Source: DASWJQ01 sp036397095
GTDB taxonomy: Bacteria > Chloroflexota > Anaerolineae > Anaerolineales > E44-bin32
Direction: 5' to 3'
Length of the DNA: 13,066 nucleotides
NCBI GenBank assembly: GCA_036397095.1
Contig: DASWJQ010000083.1
Coordinates: forward strand, 1-13,066
Below are positions 7,437 through 13,066 of this stretch, one piece after another. The notes under the pieces were generated by a model. That model was given only the letters and a program-made list of their open reading frames with translations. It was not told the DNA's origin and searched no databases. Within the stretch, counting starts at the first letter, position 1. Every line of letters starts with the position of its first letter. A program made the translations under genes and the position numbers.

Positions 7437-9115
7437 TGGGAGCCCGCTTCGTTCCGTGGATTCAGGTTCGATACGCCCCACAGAACGGTCATCGTGAGCG
7501 CCAGCCGAAGCCGAAGCGCCAGTTCAAAGGCGTGTCGTTCGACCTCGATTGTGTCGGCATACCAGATCACGTACATCATCGGTGCGGTCATGGCGATCAG
7601 ACCGGCAACAACCCACCAGTGCCTGCCAAGCCCGGCCCTGCGCCACGCGGCGATTGAAACTGCGGCGGCGCAGAGTACCAGAACTGCCAGCACCAGGGGG
7701 TCGGTCGGGAAGGTCAACAGGGTGACCAGGCGGAGCCAGCCTGGCGTCGCGGCGCCCTCCGATCGATACTCCGTAGAGACCGGATTGACCAGCTGGCCGA
7801 CATGTTCAACGGGCTCCAGCAACGTCTGTCCGGGCTCGGCCAGCAGGTAGCGTGCATAGGCGCCGCGCGATTCACGCTTCATCCATTCCATGAAGGGCCT
7901 GGCATCGTCGCGCTGCAACAGGGCACGGTAATACTCAGTTCGCAACATGCCAACGTCCAAGTCCCTATGCCAATCTCCAAGCGGCATCCCTTCCGTTCTC
8001 ACCATGAAGGTATGAGCCGCCGGTTGAGCAAGGACCCGCTGCTGAAACATCCCGACCCACGGCGCCAGCCAGCGGCCGCTTGCATTCATCCCTGCCTGCT
8101 GGAGTAAGAAGAACGCCAATAGCAGGACAGCCGCCAGCCCCAGATTGCGGGCTTGGCGCCTGCGTGCCAGGCGCACCAGGGCAACTATCGCCAGCCCGGC
8201 TCCCAGGATGCCGACGAAGACTCCATTGGTCTCTCGCACGAAGCAGTACAGGAACGTGGTGACCGCCAGCAAACCGAGGAGTGCCCGACTGGTCCATGGG
8301 CTTGTGGGCTCTGTCCGCTCCCGCGCTCGCAACCAGAGCAGCACCAAACCAATGCCTAGGACAATAAGGCTTGCCGAGAGGGATTCGGAAAGCAGCAGGG
8401 AGTCCCACTGGCTCACATGCAGGGCTAAGCCCACCAGCATCACTAGTAGGAAACCGAGTTGCTTGAGCATCGACTGTCGAATGTTCAGGGCCACGCCGGC
8501 CGCCAGCACACTCCAAGCCACGATCCCGATCCATGATTGCGTCCGGCCGAAAGCGCTTAAAACGTTCGTGTCCTTGTAGTTCGTCAGATTGATGCCCAGA
8601 ATCTTGAGCAAGAGCGGTAAGGTGAACGGCCTCTCACCCCATAGGAAGCCAGCCGATAGCAAAGGCTGCTCTGCCACGCGCACATAGCCGATTGTGTCGG
8701 GAAAGATGTTGCCCGGGTCGTAGCCTGCGACCAACTGCCGCCCGGCTGCCGCCGCCAGAACGATCACGACGTAGGTCATCAGATGGACGCCGCGCTCGAT
8801 CCTCAATGCTGTCGGCCCGAGGGGAGCCAAGACGCCACGGCCAGCAAGTCTGGAGACCCGCCAGCGAGCGACGGCCGGCAGCTCCGCCAGGTAGCTGACG
8901 AACAGCAGGACAGCCGACACCCCCAGCCAGGGTGCTGCCGCCTCCAACCGTGAACTGGCCGGGTCCACATTGAAGAGCGCCTGCACGGCGACCACAGCGA
9001 CGATGAGCAAGCCGACAATCCGCAGGCTCAGCTTGACCGCCCAGGATGGGTTGGGGCTTGGGCTCGGTGGTTCCATGCCTCGTCCGTTTGGCAGATCCCG
9101 CGTACCGGCAGCCAT
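7433..9115 (-). CDS. Multi-pass membrane protein, GT-C-like, first of a tandem pair
   Basis: A 560-residue integral membrane protein. It has an N-terminal extension with two extra hydrophobic segments (about 33-47 and 64-78) that the downstream homologue lacks, then a core of about ten more. Motifs are NIFPDTIGYVRVAEQP (D140), WGERPFTLPLLLKILG (159-174), LHVSQWDSLLLSES (232-245, E244), ASGRWLAPW (345-353), RVLAQPAAHTF, GMPLGD, LLAEPGQTLLEPV, LVNPVSTEY and YADTIEVERHAF (519-530; D521, E524, R527, H528). The D-T near the first outer loop and the later S-E-S resemble GT-C glycosyltransferases, so lipid-linked sugar transfer is inferred, not shown. It is the first gene of the minus-strand run. 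The ATG at 9115 gives the longest product but has no ribosome site. ATG 9076, with GGACGAGG just ahead, is a reasonable alternative. Confidence 0.8.
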   Translation of the reverse strand: MAAGTRDLPNGRGMEPPSPSPNPSWAVKLSLRIVGLLIVAVVAVQALFNVDPASSRLEAAAPWLGVSAVLLFVSYLAELPAVARWRVSRLAGRGVLAPLGPTALRIERGVHLMTYVVIVLAAAAGRQLVAGYDPGNIFPDTIGYVRVAEQPLLSAGFLWGERPFTLPLLLKILGINLTNYKDTNVLSAFGRTQSWIGIVAWSVLAAGVALNIRQSMLKQLGFLLVMLVGLALHVSQWDSLLLSESLSASLIVLGIGLVLLWLRARERTEPTSPWTSRALLGLLAVTTFLYCFVRETNGVFVGILGAGLAIVALVRLARRRQARNLGLAAVLLLAFFLLQQAGMNASGRWLAPWVGMFQQRVLAQPAAHTFMVRTEGMPLGDWHRDLDVGMLRTEYYRALLQRDDARPFMEWMKRESRGAYARYLLAEPGQTLLEPVEHVGQLVNPVSTEYRSEGAATPGWLRLVTLLTFPTDPLVLAVLVLCAAAVSIAAWRRAGLGRHWWVVAGLIAMTAPMMYVIWYADTIEVERHAFELALRLRLALTMTVLWGVSNLNPRNEAGSQ

Positions 9116-9227
9116 AGTAACATGGGGAGCCGGCCAGCCGCTTCAGTGTGGGGCGTTGAGCTGGGAGGGCGCTGGCCCATGGGGCCCAGAGCACGGCGCC
9201 TGCCCAATCGGATGAGGATATAGACCC
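9116..9227. promoter_or_regulatory. Divergent intergenic region, probable promoters of both operons
   Basis: This 112-base spacer separates the start of the minus-strand run from the plus-strand GT-C gene and so should carry promoters in both directions. On the minus strand TACTAT overlaps the ATG at 9115 and could be a -10 box. If so, the downstream ATG at 9076 would be the real start. On the plus strand TATAGA lies at 9219-9224, only three bases before the TTG start, and GAGG sits at 9214-9217. No convincing -35 box was found for either. An imperfect palindrome at 9172-9189 lies near the middle. The arrangement supports a regulatory role, but the individual boxes are weak. Confidence 0.4.
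9172..9189. repeat. Imperfect palindrome in the divergent spacer
   Basis: CTGGCCCATGGGGCCCAG reads nearly the same on both strands, with a central CCATGG and a single extra G or C in the right arm. It could be an operator serving both directions, or it may be chance in GC-rich DNA. Confidence 0.35.
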
Positions 9228-10874
9228 TTGGTGACTGAAGGCAAAGCACCCGGCTGGATCGCTGCTACCCTGCCCGCCGGGCTTGGTGTGCTCGGAGCCA
9301 TCATGGTCACGTACACAACCGCCTGGGGTCCTTGGGCCTACAGCGACGGAGTCGGCTACCTGGTCAGCGCCCGCAATCTGATCGAGGGCGTTGGGCTGGG
9401 GCTGATCAAGCCTTCCGGCGAGTTCGAGCCGCTCATCAGCCACCCGCCACTCTACCCGCTGACGCTGGCCGGCCTGATGAAGTTGGGGTTGACAGAGCTG
9501 GCGGCCGCCCGGCTCATCGACGCCGCCGCGTTCGCCGGGCTGGTAGCTGGCGCCGGCTGGCTGGTCGGCCGGCTGACGGGACGCTTGCGTTGGGGGCTTG
9601 CCGCCAGTGGTCTGCTGTTGGTCATGCCGGCCATCTTCCTGCTGTACGTGGCGGCCATGGCGGAGGCGCTCTTCCTGACGGCCGGGACGCTATCCCTGCT
9701 GGCGCTGGCGCTGGCGATTGACCGCGGCAGCTTGCCGTGGCTCATCGCTTCGGCGGCGCTCGCCAGCCTCGCCGTCCTGGCTCGCTATCCCGGCGCGGTC
9801 TATGGCCTGCTGGGCGTGGCCGGCGCCGCGGCATGCTGGCGCGGGGCACGCAGCCGCCGGCTGGCAACGCTATCGTACGCCGCCATTGCATTCCTGCCGT
9901 TGGTGGCCTTCCTCGTCCTGTCGGCCACGCTACGCGGCGCCGGCTCACCGCGCCAATTGATCATCGGGCGACAGACGGAAGCCAGCCTGGCAGCCTTAAC
10001 GCGGCAGCTCGTCGGTCAGCTCTGGACCTGGAAGCCGCTGCCCGACAGCGGCGCCGTCCGCGTCGTGCTCGGCGTAGCCGAGCCCATGCCAATGTTGTTA
10101 TTCATTGCCGGCGTTCTCTTGCTAGGCCTTGGCTTGCTGGCACTAGGATTGGCCCAACGCACGTTGCGCCGCCTGCCGTTGGCCCAGCCGGCGGCAGGGA
10201 CGCGTTGGCTGGGAGTGGTGTCCGCCGCATTCTGTCTGTTGTACCTGGCGTTCGTCGCCGGCTCGTACTTTCTGACCTACCCCACACTGGACATCAACTC
10301 GCGCACGCTGCTGCCGCTGGCGCCGGCGTTCATCATGCTGGGGTTGGCGCTGCTGGCCAGTTGGACGGCAGGCCCGCCGCTGGGCACCCGCTGGCTGCAG
10401 TTGGGGGCCAGCCTCGTGCTGGCAGCCTCGCTCGCCGCTTACCTGGTTCCGACACTCGACATGGTCCGTGGGCTGAACCGGACCGGCTCCGGCTACACGG
10501 CCCGGGCCTGGCAGCAGTCGCCCACAATCCGAGCGCTGCAGGCCTCGCAGCCAGCGGGCCCGTTGATATCGAACGAACCCGAAGCCATCTTGCTCTACCT
10601 CAACCGCTACCCCCATGACCTGAACCAATGGCTACTCGATCGGGCAGCCCAGGGAGAATCGTTGTTGTTTGGCTGCGGCGACTCGGACCTTGAGCAGTTG
10701 TTCCGCCAGCCTGCAACCCGTCTCATTCTGGTCTCCCCAGGAGGCTGGACCGGCCTGGATGAAGAACGCCTTGCGCGGGCGACGTTGACCCGTGATACCC
10801 TGTGCGCGGCGATCGAGCTGGCCAGCTTCGACGATGGCTCGCTACACGCCAGCTCGGCCCCGGCCGCGCCCTGA
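9228..10874 (+). CDS. GT-C family membrane glycosyltransferase (PMT/ArnT-like)
   Basis: A 548-residue multi-pass membrane protein, homologous to the minus-strand gene at 2370-3971. The first outer loop has AYSDGVGYLVSARNL (D40 as likely catalytic acid), followed by GVGLG, KPSGEFEPL, SHPPLYPL (71-78), AMAEAL (143-148) and ARYPG (185-189). Hydrophobic segments continue to about residue 430. The C-terminal soluble part contains RAWQQSPTIRAL and ISNEPEAILLYLNRYPH, matching RAWRRSP and YSNES in its homologue. Expected role: transfer of a sugar from a polyprenyl-phosphate donor on the outer membrane face. The start is TTG 9228 or GTG 9231. GAGGA lies 9 to 12 bases ahead, and neither is an ATG. GC content in sampled blocks is about 70%, higher than in the minus-strand genes at 3600 (about 60%). 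It is the first of two plus-strand genes and is followed by a 97-base gap. Confidence 0.86.
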   Translation: MVTEGKAPGWIAATLPAGLGVLGAIMVTYTTAWGPWAYSDGVGYLVSARNLIEGVGLGLIKPSGEFEPLISHPPLYPLTLAGLMKLGLTELAAARLIDAAAFAGLVAGAGWLVGRLTGRLRWGLAASGLLLVMPAIFLLYVAAMAEALFLTAGTLSLLALALAIDRGSLPWLIASAALASLAVLARYPGAVYGLLGVAGAAACWRGARSRRLATLSYAAIAFLPLVAFLVLSATLRGAGSPRQLIIGRQTEASLAALTRQLVGQLWTWKPLPDSGAVRVVLGVAEPMPMLLFIAGVLLLGLGLLALGLAQRTLRRLPLAQPAAGTRWLGVVSAAFCLLYLAFVAGSYFLTYPTLDINSRTLLPLAPAFIMLGLALLASWTAGPPLGTRWLQLGASLVLAASLAAYLVPTLDMVRGLNRTGSGYTARAWQQSPTIRALQASQPAGPLISNEPEAILLYLNRYPHDLNQWLLDRAAQGESLLFGCGDSDLEQLFRQPATRLILVSPGGWTGLDEERLARATLTRDTLCAAIELASFDDGSLHASSAPAAP

Positions 10875-10896
10875 CCTGGATGCCGAGCCAGATACT

Positions 10897-10935
10897 GGTC
10901 AACCCGGCAAGACGCGGCGCCCGACAGGTCAACCC
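10897..10935 (+). repeat. Short direct repeat between the two plus-strand genes
   Basis: GGTCAACCC occurs at 10897-10905 and again at 10927-10935, exactly 30 bases apart, about three helical turns. The 97-base gap that holds it could carry a promoter for the next gene, but no clear -10 or -35 box was seen. With only nine bases per copy, chance is a serious possibility. Confidence 0.3.
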
Positions 10936-10971
10936 TGAGCGGGCGACCCGGGTGACGGACGACGTTTCTCC

Positions 10972-12732
10972 ATGAACAGAGGCTCCGCAATCATGAGCAG
11001 CGCCAGCGCTCGCCTCCGGTCGGTGGAGGCCGGCTTGCCGTCGTGGACCCCGACCGCCGCCGCGCTGATCCTGCTGGCCGCTTTGCTTGTGCCGATCGCC
11101 CGCCCCTATCTTCAGGCCGGCTACCAGCTCGGCCACGACCGGCACGTACCCTTTCTCCGCGTGCTGGCGCTGGAGGAGGCGCTAGCGGCGGGCCAGATCC
11201 CGCCGCGCTGGTTCCCCGACTTCGACGGCGGCTACGGCAGCCCCTACCCAAGCTTCTACGCCATGCTTTTCTACTATGTGGCTGCCGGCTTCCACATCCT
11301 GGGGCTGTCCTTGGGAGCTTCCGTCGAGTTGACAGCCTTCCTGACGATGGCCGCGTCGGGGCTGACGATGTTTCTCCTGGTCCGGCATCTGTGGGGCCCG
11401 GCCGCCGGATTGCTCAGCGCCGGCCTGTACGTCTACGCCCCGTACCATCTTGTGGACGCGTTCGTCAGGGGCGCCTATAGCGAGCTGACCTCATTCATAT
11501 GGTTCCCACTGATCCTGTTGGCAATGCTCAAGTTGGCCGATCGCTGGAGCTTTCGCTGGCTGGTCATTGGCAGCTTGAGTATCGCCGCGTTGATCCTTAC
11601 CCATAACATCATGCCGATGATCTTCTTGCCGGGGCTCGTCGCGATCGGGCTCGCATTGCTCTACTTCGGACCCCAGGGGCGAAAACGGTGGGCTGTATTG
11701 TGGTCGTGGGCCAGGTTGGCGGTGTTGGGGGCATTGCTCTCTGCCTTCTTCTGGATGCCCATTGTCTTCGATCGCGATCTGATCCAGACAGATTACTTCC
11801 TACGTGTGACATTCCATGACGAGTTTGCCGGGCTGGGGGAACTGCTGGGAACAACGCTCACGTATGGGCTCACCAATGAGATAGGTGTTCCGCTGCTTGT
11901 AGCAGCAGTAGCTGGTCTCACCACATCATTTCAGGCGATGAACACTGACCGGCAGCGCGCACTGCTCGTCAGCCTGGCAACGCTCGCTGCTTTATGGCTA
12001 TTCTTCGTCAACCACCGCTCTGCCTGGTTCTGGATGAACCTGCCCTTACTTCCTTTTGTTCAGCTGCCATGGCGGTTCCTCGCCCCCGTAACTTTCGTTC
12101 TTGCTGTGCTCAGTGGGCGATTGCTCGGCTCGAAGAGATCCGTGACTTCCCGCTGGGCCATAGCTTTCCTCATCCCACTTGTGGCGATCCAGGTTCACGA
12201 AGTCCTGATCGAACTTCCGAACCGGATGGAGGCCGAGCAGCTCAACCAATCTCAACAGTGTGCCGACGTGTGGGGGACACAGGACTACCGGCCTCGGTGG
12301 TCTGAAGCTGCCTCTTGGTGGAGTACGGTGGCTCCGGTTCCAGAGGATGGTTCCCCTGTATTGGAGCCGTGTCCATCTGATTTGGTGGACGGCCATTCGT
12401 CTTCTATTCGCCTTGTAAGCGAGCATCGCGGCCAGTCCCAATGGATGCTATCCGTCGCCGCGGAAGCGCCTGGGATAGTTACACTCTCCCAGTTCTACTA
12501 TCCCAGTTGGATCGTTCAGATGGATGGTGAACCGATTGAATCTTCGCCTTCTCCAAAGACCGGGCTTCTCCAGCTAGCGGTGCCTTCGGGGAGATACTTG
12601 CTCAGCGGCCAGCTTGGCCGCACACCCGCCCAGACGGCGGGTCTGGTTGTCTCGATCAGCACGTTGGCTGCCAGTATCTTCTGGATTGTCTCGTGGCGAC
12701 TGCGGACTGCGCGGCAGATCTCAGGTTCCTGA
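10972..12732 (+). CDS. PTPS-related multi-pass membrane protein (probable GT-C-like)
   Basis: A 586-residue membrane protein of the type named '6-pyruvoyl-tetrahydropterin synthase related', common in bacteria with large glycan clusters and of unproven function. After a hydrophobic segment (about 28-45) comes GHDRHVPFLRVLALEEAL (D56), GQIPPRWFPDFDGGYGSP (74-91), YPSFY, then APYHLVDAFVRGAYSE (156-171, E171). About ten more hydrophobic segments follow. The soluble C-terminal part has QFYYPSWIVQMDGEP and VPSGRYLL, typical of a beta-sandwich tail, ahead of a last hydrophobic segment. The early acidic loop residue and later Glu suggest a GT-C fold, as inference. ATG 10993 (residue 8), with AGAGG 10 bases ahead, may be the true start. 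ATG 10972 has no clear ribosome site. Sampled GC falls from about 70% before 11460 to about 54% after it. Its stop is 7 bases from a convergent gene. Confidence 0.82.
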   Translation: MNRGSAIMSSASARLRSVEAGLPSWTPTAAALILLAALLVPIARPYLQAGYQLGHDRHVPFLRVLALEEALAAGQIPPRWFPDFDGGYGSPYPSFYAMLFYYVAAGFHILGLSLGASVELTAFLTMAASGLTMFLLVRHLWGPAAGLLSAGLYVYAPYHLVDAFVRGAYSELTSFIWFPLILLAMLKLADRWSFRWLVIGSLSIAALILTHNIMPMIFLPGLVAIGLALLYFGPQGRKRWAVLWSWARLAVLGALLSAFFWMPIVFDRDLIQTDYFLRVTFHDEFAGLGELLGTTLTYGLTNEIGVPLLVAAVAGLTTSFQAMNTDRQRALLVSLATLAALWLFFVNHRSAWFWMNLPLLPFVQLPWRFLAPVTFVLAVLSGRLLGSKRSVTSRWAIAFLIPLVAIQVHEVLIELPNRMEAEQLNQSQQCADVWGTQDYRPRWSEAASWWSTVAPVPEDGSPVLEPCPSDLVDGHSSSIRLVSEHRGQSQWMLSVAAEAPGIVTLSQFYYPSWIVQMDGEPIESSPSPKTGLLQLAVPSGRYLLSGQLGRTPAQTAGLVVSISTLAASIFWIVSWRLRTARQISGS

Positions 12733-12739
12733 CTCTACT

Positions 12740-13066
12740 TCAGTCTTCATCCGCCAGAATCCAAACACTCCAATAGTCGATCTCGAGGTAGGTCACAAGC
12801 CGGCTGTTGCCGATCCGCTGTCGGAGATCGTCACGCGCAGCGGCTTCGCCACTCCATCCGTGTTCGGTAGCCAGCAGCTCGGTCAGACTCTGCCGAGCGT
12901 TCGAGCGAGCAGGCACCACTTCGAGCGGTGCGATGACGAAGTAGTCTGTCGATTGCGCCACTTGTCTCATGATGCTTGGTATGCGGTTGAGGCCGTTGTA
13001 TGGTGCGACCTGCAACCGTTCAGCAGTGAGATAGTCGAGTGTGTACGCTCCCCAGTAGTCAGCATA
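12740..13066 (-). CDS. C-terminus of a probable membrane glycosyltransferase (5' end beyond the window)
   Basis: The frame is open from the right edge to a TGA at 12740-12742, giving 108 residues with no start in good context. A TTG at 13015 is inside the conserved part, so this is a tail rather than a small gene. It begins YADYWGAYTLDYLTAERL, then VAPYNGLNRIP and DYFVIAPLEVV. This resembles the outer soluble tail of GT-C/GT39-like membrane proteins, where an ADYW..Y.L..LT.E pattern often follows the last membrane segment. No membrane segment lies in the visible part, so the assignment rests on that pattern and on context. It is transcribed toward the PTPS-related gene, with 7 bases between the two stops and no room for separate terminators. 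Confidence 0.65.
   Translation of the reverse strand, partial: YADYWGAYTLDYLTAERLQVAPYNGLNRIPSIMRQVAQSTDYFVIAPLEVVPARSNARQSLTELLATEHGWSGEAAARDDLRQRIGNSRLVTYLEIDYWSVWILADED

Noticed and set aside
8634..9443. Open frame of 269 codons on the minus strand spanning the divergent spacer
   Set aside because: It crosses two supported genes and the spacer, and the translation has no recognisable features.
9737..10618. Open frame of 293 codons on the plus strand inside the second PMT-like gene
   Set aside because: The product is very rich in A, R, G and P with no membrane segment or motif, while the other frame gives a convincing GT-C protein.
1482..12732. A pterin pathway, suggested by two families with pterin-derived names (MptE-like and PTPS-related)
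   Set aside because: Both names are inherited from distant relatives. One protein is a multi-pass membrane protein and both sit among glycan genes; no pterin enzyme was seen.
12740..13015. A stand-alone 91-residue gene at the right edge
   Set aside because: The same frame stays open to the edge, and the conserved ADYW pattern begins before the TTG at 13015.

Overview
The window reads as part of a chromosomal surface-glycan locus from a GC-rich bacterium. Hand counts of sampled 60-base blocks give about 50-73% GC. Ten genes can be supported. Eight lie wholly inside the window and two run off its ends. Six of the ten are large membrane proteins: five look like GT-C type (PMT/ArnT-like or related) sugar transferases, and the sixth carries a sulfatase/LTA-synthase type domain. 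The remaining four-gene set includes a family 2 glycosyltransferase, a zinc-ribbon SAM methyltransferase, a DUF115/MptE-like protein and the tail of another probable GT-C protein. No rRNA, tRNA, CRISPR array, transposase or phage gene was seen. The mixture resembles what I know from Chloroflexota (Anaerolineae-like) genomes, but there is no phylogenetic marker here, so that placement is only an inference.

Layout. Positions 9115 down to 1 hold seven genes, all on the minus strand. In transcription order they are: two tandem homologous membrane proteins that overlap by ATGA (7433-9115 and 6024-7436), a family 2 glycosyltransferase (4939-5919), a methyltransferase (3972-4925), a GT-C protein (2370-3971), a DUF115 protein (1482-2360) and a sulfatase-like membrane enzyme cut by the left edge (1-1313). 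Junctions are 4 bases of overlap, 104, 13, 0, 9 and 168 bases, so most of the run looks like one operon. The 168-base gap before the last gene could hold its own promoter. From a 112-base divergent spacer, two genes run on the plus strand: a GT-C protein (9228-10874) that is a homologue of the minus-strand one at 2370-3971, and a PTPS-related membrane protein (10972-12732). The right edge (12740-13066, minus) is the C-terminus of a further membrane protein that converges on the latter with 7 bases between stops.

How they may work together (inference). The family 2 enzyme would use nucleotide sugars in the cytoplasm and the methyltransferase would tailor a sugar or nucleotide sugar. The GT-C proteins would add residues from polyprenyl-phosphate sugars on the outer face of the membrane. 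The sulfatase-like enzyme would add or remove a phosphate-linked substituent there. DUF115 proteins are found in glycan and glycosylation loci. No polyprenyl-phosphate-sugar synthase, flippase or polymerase is visible, so the window is only part of the locus.

The most interesting points are: (1) the tandem membrane-protein pair, which shares several uncommon motifs that I cannot assign to a named family; (2) an acidic-residue pattern common to all complete GT-C-like proteins here; (3) the two diverged PMT-like homologues on opposite strands; and (4) a drop from about 70% to about 54% GC inside the PTPS-related gene near 11460.
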